A stretch of DNA of 64,000 nt, taken from positions 186,001 to 250,000 of the forward strand of contig JANWWT010000001.1 of assembly GCA_025055675.1 (NCBI GenBank), read 5' to 3'. The DNA comes from Pseudanabaenaceae cyanobacterium SKYG29. Its GTDB lineage: Bacteria; Cyanobacteriota; Cyanobacteriia; Pseudanabaenales; Pseudanabaenaceae. Shown one piece after another: positions 39,983 through 48,133 of this stretch. A model generated the notes under the pieces. The model was given only the letters and a program-made list of their open reading frames with translations, was not told the origin of the DNA and searched no databases. Numbering within the stretch: the stretch's first letter is position 1; each line of letters begins with the position of its first letter. A program made the translations under genes and the position numbers.

Positions 39983-40930
39983 CTAAACTGCCAATGCCAA
40001 TCCGCAGCCCCATCGCTTGTAACTATAAGCAGATTTGGGGAAAATATTCTCATCCCATGCATACCAACTTTCTAACCCTTCATTTAATACATACACAGTG
40101 CCTGGAGGTGTGGCGTAATGCCCCCTAGATAATCTACCTCCTAAGCGGTAACGAAAAGGGATAGGACGAGCGGTTAGCAAAGCTTCCAACTTTCTTTCCC
40201 ATTCTTCAGGATAGCGTAAAGATTGGCGGTTAGACCCCCACACAGCCGCAGTAATCAGAGCAAAATTACCACCCACAGGACGATCGAGAATTGCTTGCAC
40301 AGCGGCAGAAATTTCCACACATTCTACATTTACTAGATGTCCTTCTCCCCCAAACCGATACCAGCCATTGTCTAGCCTGTCCGTAGCAAGGTAAATTAAA
40401 CGACAATTAGGGGGCATTTGCACTGCATTTTCTAAAAATAAACTTCCCTCTTCATTATCTTGCCTAACAGTTCTCTCCTCTTCTGCCAAGCGAGGATGGA
40501 GATGAGGGATGAATTTCCAGGGAGCTGCTTCTACTGTTTGTGGATTTTGCCATTGTTTGATTGGTAGCCATGTATTTTCTGTAAATTTACCACTGATTTT
40601 TGCCCCTTCACTGTCAACCCATTTAGTACCATTCCAGACCAAGCGATGGACTACCTTGTTGCCTTCAACCAATAAATGGAAAGGGGTGGGCACAAAGAAA
40701 TTCTGTAAATCATTATCGTATGCCCAAAATGGACCTGCCACTGCAAAATTACTATCTTTTAGAGCCATAGACTCCCTGTGGGCAAATAGACCTGTAATGG
40801 CTACAGCAAGGGGGGGAAAGGCAGCCCCTGACCTCCCTACCAAATTTTCAGGTGAGAGAAATCGTCCCCGACTACCATAGAGGAAGCCTAGGGGATTTAT
40901 TGAGATTATGTATCTGAACATAGATGCCAC
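39983..40930 (-). CDS. cmr3: Cmr3, type III-B CRISPR RAMP protein
   Basis: 315 residues. The N-terminus FRYIISINPLGFLYGSRGRFLSPENLVGRSGAAFPPLAVAITGLFA is diagnostic of Cmr3, the subunit that sits next to Cmr2 and helps hold the crRNA 5' tag. Later blocks LYLATDRL-like (LIYLATDRLDNGWYRFGGEGHLVNVE) and KRWGCGLALAV close the fold. The start may be ATG 40930 or 40921 (MFRYII); both overlap the end of cas10 by 16-25 bp. The downstream gene begins 7 bp after its stop. Confidence 0.85.
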   Translation of the reverse strand: MASMFRYIISINPLGFLYGSRGRFLSPENLVGRSGAAFPPLAVAITGLFAHRESMALKDSNFAVAGPFWAYDNDLQNFFVPTPFHLLVEGNKVVHRLVWNGTKWVDSEGAKISGKFTENTWLPIKQWQNPQTVEAAPWKFIPHLHPRLAEEERTVRQDNEEGSLFLENAVQMPPNCRLIYLATDRLDNGWYRFGGEGHLVNVECVEISAAVQAILDRPVGGNFALITAAVWGSNRQSLRYPEEWERKLEALLTARPIPFRYRLGGRLSRGHYATPPGTVYVLNEGLESWYAWDENIFPKSAYSYKRWGCGLALAV

Positions 40931-42387
40931 CCTACCTTTGCCAGATTAATTGTCCAATCAGTCAAATCTGCTGGTTTAATTTGCTTTTCTACTCGTGACA
41001 GAATATCTGTATTAGGGAAATAGACAGAAAGTAGTGCCTTGCTGATTTGCTCCCCTCCCCGTTGGAAGGCATGACGACTCTCCAAAGTTGCAATGTCTTC
41101 ATATACATGGTTCCAGTTCTTTCCCCCCTGTCTGTCCCTATAACTGGTGAGTGTAGATTGCAGCAAGTTCCAAGGGCAATGCCACTGTAAATAGTTTCCC
41201 CCATTGAATAACACCCTGATTCCTAGGCGGTCTTTCCCCTTGTCTTTGGCATATTTTTCTGTTTCTCGGCAATGTTGGATAATATCTCTTTGGGGTACTC
41301 CTCCCGCTGCTACTACTAAACCCACACTGACAGTAATATCCTTTCCGTGTTTGCGCCAGAGGTTAGGAAATTCGTAGAACCAAGTCAAAGCAACTTTACC
41401 AATATCTGTGGATTTACTTTCCTTTTTATTTGTCTTTTCTGGGAAGATAACTCCTAGAAAATCATCTCCACCGGCGTAAATAATTCTCCCCTGGTCTTCA
41501 GCCAAGCTAGGACGTAGAACTTTATCCCCCCAATCCATCAAGGCTTGACTAAATTCATGTAATCCTTCTGCTTCCCTATCTTTTGGTATCCCTTTCTGCA
41601 AAAACTCACCGATGCGATCGCCATCTCCCTGAAACCATCCTGTCCAAACATTCTCTTCCCAACGACTTAAATCAGCAAAAGAACTGGGTATATCTAATCT
41701 GTCAATTCCTAATTTGTTAGCGATCGGATAATAAGTTACCATGCGTTTAATCAATTCGGGAATACTCAGTTGTTCTCTCCCCTCTGGTTCAATAAATGAC
41801 TCCCCTAGCGCAGTCTCTGCCAATCTTTTGTAGAAAACCACAACCTTGTCATTTATTTCTCCTAATCTGCTTGTCGGAGACACACTCCCCATACCGTACC
41901 AAGCGATCGCGTCTGCTCCCGAGAGAGTTGAACTCTCCCCCTTCCAGTTAATCCCTACCCAATCTCTTTTTCTCTTGTTATCTGTGAGGTTTTGTCGTGC
42001 TTGACTGATTGTATCCCCCTGTCCCCAGAAAAATTCCCAGGCATAATTTCCCCACAAGTCCCAGTCCCGCTTCCAGGAATAAGTATACTGCGGTAGACGC
42101 GCCTCAATCCATTCCCGACAGACACGACAGATAGTCTTCCATGTGTTGATGAATTCTTCCTTTGCTAATTGACGGGGATAATTACCGCGCAAGATAATTT
42201 GATTGGGCGTTCCCTGTACCACATTTAGCAAGGCGGGGGAAACAACTTCACATCCCCTTTCTTTTGCCTTTTCACAAATCGACTTAGCTAGATAGGAGAG
42301 AATAAATGAACCACCGTATAAGTCCCGCAGCTTCCGCGACCTTTCGATAAATCCTTGGACAGGTGCAAAACTAATTGCCGTGAACAT
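40906..42387 (-). CDS. cas10: Cas10/Cmr2, small type III-B large subunit without HD domain
   Basis: An open frame begins at TTG 42408, but ATG 42387 (MFTAISFAPVQGFIERSRKLRDLYGGSFILSYL) is the usual Cmr2 start; this gives 493 residues, about half the normal Cmr2 size. The HD nuclease domain is absent. The first Palm domain starts at once, GDGDRIGEFL at about 254 and YAGGDDFLGV at about 304 (GGDD cyclase motif at 306-309). It should therefore be able to make cyclic oligoadenylates when target RNA is bound. It overlaps the upstream CARF gene by 17 bp. A CRVC pair near residue 88 may be part of a metal site. Confidence 0.88.
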   Translation of the reverse strand: MFTAISFAPVQGFIERSRKLRDLYGGSFILSYLAKSICEKAKERGCEVVSPALLNVVQGTPNQIILRGNYPRQLAKEEFINTWKTICRVCREWIEARLPQYTYSWKRDWDLWGNYAWEFFWGQGDTISQARQNLTDNKRKRDWVGINWKGESSTLSGADAIAWYGMGSVSPTSRLGEINDKVVVFYKRLAETALGESFIEPEGREQLSIPELIKRMVTYYPIANKLGIDRLDIPSSFADLSRWEENVWTGWFQGDGDRIGEFLQKGIPKDREAEGLHEFSQALMDWGDKVLRPSLAEDQGRIIYAGGDDFLGVIFPEKTNKKESKSTDIGKVALTWFYEFPNLWRKHGKDITVSVGLVVAAGGVPQRDIIQHCRETEKYAKDKGKDRLGIRVLFNGGNYLQWHCPWNLLQSTLTSYRDRQGGKNWNHVYEDIATLESRHAFQRGGEQISKALLSVYFPNTDILSRVEKQIKPADLTDWTINLAKVGWHLCSDT

Positions 42388-43501
42388 AGTCCTGTAAGTA
42401 CTCCTCAACTAATAAGCGAGCGATCGCTCCCGTTTCTGCTTTATTTTTTCCTGTTGTTTGTACACATAAACCTAAGCCTTGATCTGTTCTAGTTAGAACT
42501 AATTCCAACTTACCATTGTCATAAATTCTTCTAATTGGATTAACCCACCTGGTATTAAATGGTAAAGAGTTAATAATCTCTTTGACATAGGGTGATTGAC
42601 ATAATTTTCTTGCTACTTGCCCCAGGATTTCCTCTCCGTGATCATGCCTAATACAAATTCTCTTTTGGCTCGGTTTAGTATAGTCTTTGTGGATATGTTG
42701 GATGAGTACAGACTGGTCTCTTTGAAAGTGTAAATTACATCGCTCATGGAATAACAGTCCTATGGGAGTTAGGCTAACTAAAGATTTGCCATCTACTACT
42801 ACTTCATCAACTAAAGCATCATAATATTCGCCTTGGTAGGGATCAACTAAGTCATCTTTTGCTATGGTTTCTTCCTCATACAATTGTTCAAAGAAGGGAT
42901 AGTGTTCAAACCAAAAAGTAAGATTCAAATCTACAGGCTGGGCAGGTAAAGCAATAATTTCAGGAAATTCTTCAAACATGTAATAGACAGGGATGTCTAA
43001 CGCCTGTCCGATGATCCCTGCAAAGGAAATCTGCGCCTTGTAGCCCCCAGTAGCATTGATGGCAATAGTTTCAGGGGTAAAAATTCTTGCTTTATTGCTA
43101 ATTTCTTTAACCAGACTCTTCAGACCCCTAACCTGAAATTCTCTGAAACTTTTGCCGTTTAGACCTGCTAGAGTAATTACCTCTACGTTATCAAATCTAA
43201 TGGGATTTACTTGATTTTCATAGTATAGCTTCAGAATTTGTCCCGTAACTTTTCCTTCCTCTGTGTCTGACACTAAAAAAGTCAGTTCTGTTAATCTATC
43301 CAAGAAACCTTTTTGGCATATACTAGCGATCGAGTTAATCTCTGCCCCACAAACTTTATCCTTATTAGATTTCTCCAGTAGAAAAAGAGATACGTTTCGC
43401 CAACTCTCTGGCTGCTTAATTGACCCAGTTTCTAGTCCTACTTTATTGTTTAAGTTACTTAACAAGCTTGTACCAACAGTACATATAAGTCGCTGTCGCA
43501 T
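42371..43501 (-). CDS. CARF-domain CRISPR ancillary protein (C-terminal domain unassigned)
   Basis: 376 residues. CTVGTSLLSNLNN near residue 8 and INATGGYKAQISFAGIIGQALDIPVYYMFEEFPEIIALP near residue 150 are the two nucleotide-site loops of a CARF domain, as in the APE2256/Csx1-type family. The C-terminal half (about 210-376, with LVSLTPIGLLFHERCN, RICIRHDHGEEILGQVARKL, LELVLTRTDQGLGLCVQTTG) is not recognised and shows no clear HEPN R-x4-6-H motif. It may be a cyclic-oligoadenylate-activated effector or a ring nuclease that turns the signal off. It is first in the effector operon, so its expression is tied to Cas10. Confidence 0.7.
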   Translation of the reverse strand: MRQRLICTVGTSLLSNLNNKVGLETGSIKQPESWRNVSLFLLEKSNKDKVCGAEINSIASICQKGFLDRLTELTFLVSDTEEGKVTGQILKLYYENQVNPIRFDNVEVITLAGLNGKSFREFQVRGLKSLVKEISNKARIFTPETIAINATGGYKAQISFAGIIGQALDIPVYYMFEEFPEIIALPAQPVDLNLTFWFEHYPFFEQLYEEETIAKDDLVDPYQGEYYDALVDEVVVDGKSLVSLTPIGLLFHERCNLHFQRDQSVLIQHIHKDYTKPSQKRICIRHDHGEEILGQVARKLCQSPYVKEIINSLPFNTRWVNPIRRIYDNGKLELVLTRTDQGLGLCVQTTGKNKAETGAIARLLVEEYLQDYVHGN

Positions 43502-43597
43502 AAGCTCTCACTTCTCTATAACTTAATAATACTGATTTTGCTGTATAATTTAGTGGAAGAAAATCTTAAATTACTTCACTTCCACCCCTTTATTTCT
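43502..43597. promoter_or_regulatory. Divergent promoter region between effector and adaptation genes
   Basis: A 96-bp AT-rich gap. On the plus strand TATAAT at 43544-43549 could drive the membrane protein-cas1-cas2 unit. The minus-strand effector operon must start its transcription here as well. Confidence 0.4.
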
Positions 43598-43900
43598 ATG
43601 ACTCGATCGAACTTTCTCTATGCGGTTACTGCCAAGCAGTGTTTGTTAAGAAACATTACGCTTGCTATTTGTAACGGGGCTGTCAGTCTAGTCATATTGC
43701 TGATTGCTCCACTGGGTCTAGCGGCTGTAATTACCAACACGTTTTTAATTATGGTTGCCACCTACGGAGTAAGTGTGATGTTTGACAGAATTTTTACCTG
43801 GTTGCAATCTCCCCCGAAGGGTTTGCACTCTAGCAGAGACAGCGCGTCCCTCTACAGGCAGGAAGATGTCCGAGAAATAGAACGCGATCGGGGTGTGTGA
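43598..43900 (+). CDS. Small two-helix membrane protein coupled to cas1
   Basis: An open frame starts at 43538, but ATG 43598 (MTRSNFLYAVTAKQCLLRNITLA) is a better start, giving 100 residues. Two hydrophobic helices are visible (about 20-40 and 42-62: AVSLVILLIAPLGLAAVITNTFLIMVA), followed by a charged, Ser-rich tail of about 30 residues facing the cytosol or periplasm. The stop overlaps the cas1 start (GTGA, 4 bp), so translation is coupled. No family is recognised. A role in the adaptation module is possible from position only. Confidence 0.6.
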   Translation: MTRSNFLYAVTAKQCLLRNITLAICNGAVSLVILLIAPLGLAAVITNTFLIMVATYGVSVMFDRIFTWLQSPPKGLHSSRDSASLYRQEDVREIERDRGV

Positions 43901-44865
43901 GGACTCTCTACCTGATTGAGCAGGGGACGACAGTGTTGCTGCGGGGGGAGAATCTGTATGTAAAAGACGAGGCCATTCCCCTTCCCTATTTGGAATGCAT
44001 CTTGGTCTTCGGGATTGTCCAAATTACTACGCAGGTGGTACGGGCTTGCTTAGAGCGGGGTATTCCCATTGCCTATTTGTCCCGATCGGGTTTTTGTTAT
44101 GGCAGGACCTTACCTCTGGGTTGGTACGATTGGCGAGTAAGCGCCCACCAGCAAGCTGTCAGTGAGGAAGTACTACTGAACATAGCCCGTCAGATGGTAG
44201 CTGCCAAGATAGCCAACGGTCGTGTGCTCCTGCAAAGGCAACAACGTAAGCGCAATGTCCCTGACCTGGCGCTGGCTATTGACTCTCTGGGGCATTTTGT
44301 GGGCCAAACCCGATTTGCTACTTCCAACGCCCAGCTGATGGGGTTAGAGGGGGCAGGGGCATCTGTTTATTTTTCTGCTTGGGAACACTTGCTAACTAAT
44401 CCTGACTTTATTTTCATAGCGCGCTCTCGCCGCCCTCCTACTAACCCAGTTAATGCCATGCTCAGTTTTGGCTACCAAGTTTTGTGGAATCATCTACTGT
44501 TTGCTATAGAACTGCAACAGCTCAACCCCTTCTATGGATGTTTGCATTCCTCTCACCATGGGCATGCGGCTCTGGCTTCTGATTTACTAGAGGAATTTCG
44601 TGCTCCCATCATAGATTCATTAGTAATTTGGCTGGTCAACAATCGGGTTATGCAGCCTGCCAACCACTTTGAGTATCGGGATGGGGGGTGCTACCTCAAT
44701 CAAGCTGGGAAAAAGAAATTTCTACAACATTTTGTTAGCCGCATGGAAGGTAGACTAAAATTAGACGAGCAAGACCAACCCCGTTGGGCACTAATCCATC
44801 GTCAGGTAAAGCTTTATCGTGAAGCTCTCCAGACAGGAGTCTATCACCCCTACCGCATAGATTGA
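43897..44865 (+). CDS. cas1: CRISPR-associated endonuclease Cas1
   Basis: 322 residues from GTG 43897. Cas1 with Cas2 captures and integrates spacers. Landmarks: TLYLIEQGTTVLLRGENLYV and the N-terminal beta part to about 90. The helical catalytic part has the metal-binding Glu in LMGLEGAGASVYFSAWEHLL, the His in PFYGCLHSSHHGHAALASDLLEEFRAPI (GxLH and DLxEEFR signature), and the acidic end. All three metal ligands appear present, so it should be active. It is not fused to reverse transcriptase. It is followed by cas2 with a 2-bp gap to the chosen ATG. Confidence 0.95.
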   Translation: MRTLYLIEQGTTVLLRGENLYVKDEAIPLPYLECILVFGIVQITTQVVRACLERGIPIAYLSRSGFCYGRTLPLGWYDWRVSAHQQAVSEEVLLNIARQMVAAKIANGRVLLQRQQRKRNVPDLALAIDSLGHFVGQTRFATSNAQLMGLEGAGASVYFSAWEHLLTNPDFIFIARSRRPPTNPVNAMLSFGYQVLWNHLLFAIELQQLNPFYGCLHSSHHGHAALASDLLEEFRAPIIDSLVIWLVNNRVMQPANHFEYRDGGCYLNQAGKKKFLQHFVSRMEGRLKLDEQDQPRWALIHRQVKLYREALQTGVYHPYRID

Positions 44866-44867
44866 AT

Positions 44868-45140
44868 ATGCTCTATGTTGTCTCCTACGACATTCCTTGT
44901 GATAAGCGTCGTCGCAAGGTAGCGGAATTACTAGAGGGATACGGACAGAGGGTGCAGTATAGTGTTTTTGAATGTGACCTCTCGGAAAAGCAGTTAGAGG
45001 CTCTCAAAAAGCGCCTAAGTCGTCGCATCAACCAACAAGATAGTGTTCGTATTTACCCTATCTCCGCTTATGCTCGCCAGAGAATTGAAGTGTGGAACGG
45101 GGTGGATGTGTTTACTGCCCCAGGATCATTTATTGTCTAA
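44868..45140 (+). CDS. cas2: CRISPR-associated protein Cas2
   Basis: 90 residues with start at ATG 44868 (MLYVVSYDIPCDKRRRKVAELLEGYGQRVQYSVFECDLSEKQLEALKKRL...). A TTG six bases earlier is also in frame. The VVSYDI strand with its conserved Asp, the KVAELLEGYGQRVQYSVFE block and the IRIYPIS-like VRIYPISA strand are typical. Cas2 forms the dimer core of the Cas1-Cas2 integrase. It is immediately upstream of the leader and array. Confidence 0.94.
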   Translation: MLYVVSYDIPCDKRRRKVAELLEGYGQRVQYSVFECDLSEKQLEALKKRLSRRINQQDSVRIYPISAYARQRIEVWNGVDVFTAPGSFIV

Positions 45141-45320
45141 CCGATCGCCCCTGGGGAAACCCCAAAATCCTGTTTTTCTCTTGGCAGTGCTCGGTTGTCC
45201 CTGGCATCAGGGTTTCAGGGGTAGGAAGAACCTAAAAACGATCGGGGAAACTTTACTTACCAAGAGGTGTTCGGGATCAGTCCCTGGAAGCTATACTAAA
45301 AGCTGCTCCCACAAGGAGGA
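45141..45320 (+). promoter_or_regulatory. CRISPR leader with probable pre-crRNA promoter
   Basis: 180 bp between cas2 and the first repeat with no gene. A TATACT hexamer at 45292-45297 lies 23 bp before the first repeat and could be the -10 element; a clear -35 is not visible. The degenerate repeat at the other end of the array supports this side as the leader. Confidence 0.65.
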
Positions 45321-46607
45321 GGCTTTCCGTGTGCCTAACACGGACTTGTTGGAAACCCTACCGCGCGGCATTGGCACTGCTCAGGGCGATTTAGGAAAGG
45401 CTTTCCGTGTGCCTAACACGGACTTGTTGGAAACTGGGGCCACGCCGCCCGGTCCGTGGACGGTTGGGGTCGGGCTTTCCGTGTGCCTAACACGGACTTG
45501 TTGGAAACTTCATACTCCCCTCTAGGGAGCTGTCCTCTTCTGGGGCTTTCCGTGTGCCTAACACGGACTTGTTGGAAACCAATGATTTTCTCTAGCATGA
45601 TTGAATCTAGCCGCGGCTTTCCGTGTGCCTAACACGGACTTGTTGGAAACTACGCAGTTGCCTTCCCTATTGGGCTGTTATTTCTTAGCGGCTTTCCGTG
45701 TGCCTAACACGGACTTGTTGGAAACCCACCAGGTGGGTGGCAGCTATCTCCTCCGCGTAGAGGCTTTCCGTGTGCCTAACACGGACTTGTTGGAAACCTG
45801 GTTTCTTTCTCATGCTCTTCCTCCTGGGGTCTCGGCTTTCCGTGTGCCTAACACGGACTTGTTGGAAACACGATCGCGCCCTGGAGTATGGGCTGACGAT
45901 CGAACGGGCTTTCCGTGTGCCTAACACGGACTTGTTGGAAACCCTGGGCTGCTGGCGGTGGAATCCCCTATTTCTACGGCTTTCCGTGTGCCTAACACGG
46001 ACTTGTTGGAAACCGGAAAGCCGTGGAACCTCCGGGAGGCGGCTCGGCGCCTGGCTTTCCGTGTGCCTAACACGGACTTGTTGGAAACTTTTGGAGCTCT
46101 CTTTAGTTAGAGAGTAGCTACGAGTCGGGCTTTCCGTGTGCCTAACACGGACTTGTTGGAAACTTTTCGGGAGGTTAGTACCTCTTGGACTATCTGCAGG
46201 GCTTTCCGTGTGCCTAACACGGACTTGTTGGAAACTACTATGACCAACTACTTGCTCAATGCCCTCCCCAACTGGCTTTCCGTGTGCCTAACACGGACTT
46301 GTTGGAAACACCTTTCTTTTTAATTTCTCTAGTGTTTCCATACTTTCGGCTTTCCGTGTGCCTAACACGGACTTGTTGGAAACTGGCGGCTTCGACCTTA
46401 GCCGCTTTGGTGAGACTTTCTGGGCTTTCCGTGTGCCTAACACGGACTTGTTGGAAACTTTCAAACGAGCGGCCTTGTTTTCCCGTGTGGTTCTGGGGCT
46501 TTCCGTGTGCCTAACACGGACTTGTTGGAAACACTACGGCGGCCCTCCTCGATGGACTTCCAGTCAATTTTGGCTTTCCGTGTGCCTAACACGGACTTGT
46601 TGGAAAC
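45321..46607 (+). CRISPR. CRISPR array, 18 identical 36-bp repeats and 17 spacers
   Basis: The repeat begins GGCTTTCCGTGTGCC and ends ACTTGTTGGAAAC (36 bp) and is identical in all 18 copies. Repeat starts are 45321, 45399, 45473, 45544, 45615, 45690, 45762, 45834, 45907, 45978, 46053, 46128, 46200, 46274, 46348, 46423, 46497 and 46572. The spacers are 35 to 42 bp. The repeat holds a 6-bp stem (CCGTGT / ACACGG) with loop GCCTA. No two spacers look alike, and none obviously matches other parts of the window. Perfect repeat identity and the adjacent cas1-cas2 suggest a recently active array. Confidence 0.98.
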
Positions 46608-46777
46608 CCAATAGGGACTACCTGTCTTTAGCTGACTTTTATCCCGTGCAGGGGTTGGGCCGTGCAATGAGGAGAGCAGCTCAAAGATGGGTAGTAACAC
46701 CACTTCTTACCCAACTAGGAAGTGGGATTGGGTATCTCTGTCGCTATAAGCAACTACCCACAGCATCAATAATTCTC
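46608..46777 (+). other. 170-bp structured interval between array end and a degenerate repeat
   Basis: No protein frame. Nested inverted repeats: TGGGTAGT (46688-46695) with ACTACCCA (46753-46760), CCACTTC (46700-46706) with GAAGTGG (46719-46725), and an alternative pair TACCCAA (46708-46714) with TTGGGTA (46728-46734). It is longer than four spacers and unlike them. Confidence 0.5.
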
Positions 46778-46813
46778 GGCTCTCAGTGTGCCTAACACGG
46801 ACTCGTTGAAAAC
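46778..46813 (+). repeat. Degenerate terminal CRISPR repeat
   Basis: 36 bp with four mismatches to the array repeat (positions 5, 8, 27 and 32). It marks the old, leader-distal end of the array. The 3' end reads CGTTGAAAAC instead of TGTTGGAAAC. Confidence 0.85.
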
Positions 46814-47003
46814 CACAAACAACAGTTGCGCTGGCTCTCTGTCTACCTGTACCTATTTCATTTCAAATAAGACTAAGACACTAACTTGCGCAATAGGTTG
46901 CAGATTCAATAGTACTCCCTCGTTGATAAAAGCAACTACTGTTATTTTCTACGCCTGATTTTTGGCATAATTTTTGTCAACGTATATAGTCGGCGGGAGC
47001 AAT

Positions 47004-47030
47004 AGGGGTTCAAGTCCCCTTACCCCCACT
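47004..47030 (+). other. tRNA 3'-end fragment (T-arm and acceptor strand)
   Basis: A perfect T-arm AGGGG-TTCAAGT-CCCCT (47004-47020) followed by TACCCCCAC, like a tRNA 3' acceptor strand. No matching 5' half, D-arm or anticodon arm is found upstream. It looks like a leftover of a tRNA (Leu-type sequence style) at the edge of the CRISPR island. Confidence 0.5.
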
Positions 47031-47034
47031 GTAG

Positions 47035-47727
47035 CTACTTAACTAAACCCGATCGGAGCGCTCTGACAGCCGCTTGGGTACGGTCATCCGCACAGAGCTT
47101 GTTGAGAATATTACGTACATGAGTCTTCACTGTGCCGACGGTAATGTAGAGACGTTCAGCAATCTGAGCATTGCTATAACCGTTGACAATTTCCGTTAAA
47201 ACCTCCAGTTCTCTTTCTGTAAGGGGGGTAGAGGCTAAGATTTGCTTATATTCGGGGTCAGAAGCCTCGATCTGAACAGTTTTTACATCCGCTACCTTAC
47301 GAACCTGATTGAGGACAATCTTAGCAATAGCAGGATCGACCCAGGAATTACCCTCTGCTGTCAGTCTAATTGCTTGGAGGAGGTTCTCTGAACTGGTATC
47401 CTTAATACAGTAGGAATCTGCCCCCGCTGCAAAGGCTGCTAGTACTGTCTCCTCTGTATCCGTCAGGGTCAAGATCAGTACTCTAGGAACCTTTTCTGGC
47501 GGTAACCCCTTAAGACGCCTAGTTACTTCCACACCATCAGCATCGGGCAGACCCAGATCAACAATTACTACATCGGGTTGGAGGGACTCTACTAAACTGA
47601 CACCTTCCGCGGCGGTAGTGGCTTCACCAATAACCTCAATCCCCTGCTGTTGCAACGTAATTTTCATACCGACGCGGGTCAGGTCGTGGTCTTCGATTAG
47701 AACTACACGAATGGGACTCATAGCCAC
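47035..47727 (-). CDS. NarL/FixJ-family response regulator
   Basis: 230 residues. The receiver domain (1-120) has the acidic pair in IEDHD, the phosphoacceptor Asp in VIVDLGLPDADGVEV, the Thr in LILTLTD and the Lys in SYCIKD. The C-terminal LuxR-type helix-turn-helix (about 165-225) reads LTERELEVLTEIVNGYSNAQIAERLYITVGTVKTHVRNILNKL. It should be a DNA-binding transcription regulator controlled by a histidine kinase encoded elsewhere. The next same-strand gene upstream encodes a small conserved protein, 27 bp away. Confidence 0.92.
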   Translation of the reverse strand: MAMSPIRVVLIEDHDLTRVGMKITLQQQGIEVIGEATTAAEGVSLVESLQPDVVIVDLGLPDADGVEVTRRLKGLPPEKVPRVLILTLTDTEETVLAAFAAGADSYCIKDTSSENLLQAIRLTAEGNSWVDPAIAKIVLNQVRKVADVKTVQIEASDPEYKQILASTPLTERELEVLTEIVNGYSNAQIAERLYITVGTVKTHVRNILNKLCADDRTQAAVRALRSGLVK

Positions 47728-47754
47728 AAAACTAGCTTTAGACTAGTATACTAC

Positions 47755-47955
47755 CTAACATTCATCGTAGGGTTCATTATCTAACAAATAGACGTATGGC
47801 TCTACCAGTTCAGGACGCTGGAGGAAAATTGCCCGCAGGAGGTGCCAGTCTTGCAAACTCTCAAACGGGTTGTCGTACTCATCCCGTTCTAGCCGGGCGG
47901 CAAGCTCTGCTACATCCCTGGCTGTGATTTTAGAGATGTCCACAGCTTTCTTCAT
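47755..47955 (-). CDS. Small conserved cyanobacterial protein of unknown function
   Basis: 66 residues, acidic, without membrane helix or signal peptide. The sequence MKKAVDISKITARDVAELAARLERDEY is followed by NPFESLQDWHLLRAIFLQRPELVEPYVYLLD. It looks like a helical protein of the kind seen throughout cyanobacteria, without an assigned function. It lies 27 bp upstream of the response regulator gene, so the two are probably co-transcribed. Confidence 0.7.
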   Translation of the reverse strand: MKKAVDISKITARDVAELAARLERDEYDNPFESLQDWHLLRAIFLQRPELVEPYVYLLDNEPYDEC

Positions 47956-47986
47956 AGCACGCTATGCCCTTCTAGCTACTTAGGAG

Positions 47987-48078
47987 CGGAGAGAGAGGGA
48001 TTCGAACCCTCGGTACGGACTTTCGAACCGTACAACAGATTAGCAATCTGCCGCTTTCGACCACTCAGCCACCTCTCC
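47987..48078 (-). tRNA. tRNA-Ser (anticodon GCT)
   Basis: A class II cloverleaf with long variable arm: acceptor GGAGAGG/TCTCTCC, anticodon stem CAGAT/ATCTG around GCT, variable arm with GTACGG/CCGTAC pairing, T-arm GAGGG-TTCGAAT-CCCTC. 92 nt, no CCA encoded. Confidence 0.95.
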
Positions 48079-48133
48079 CTATCCAGGACTTTTATCATAG
48101 CAGATTTTTTAGAGGAGGAAAATTTTTGTTAGG

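Noticed and set aside
45413-46795. Several open frames with repeated PNTDLLET or SVCLTRTCWK peptides
   Set aside because: They are translations of the CRISPR repeat in different frames; the identical 36-bp units with unique spacers explain them.
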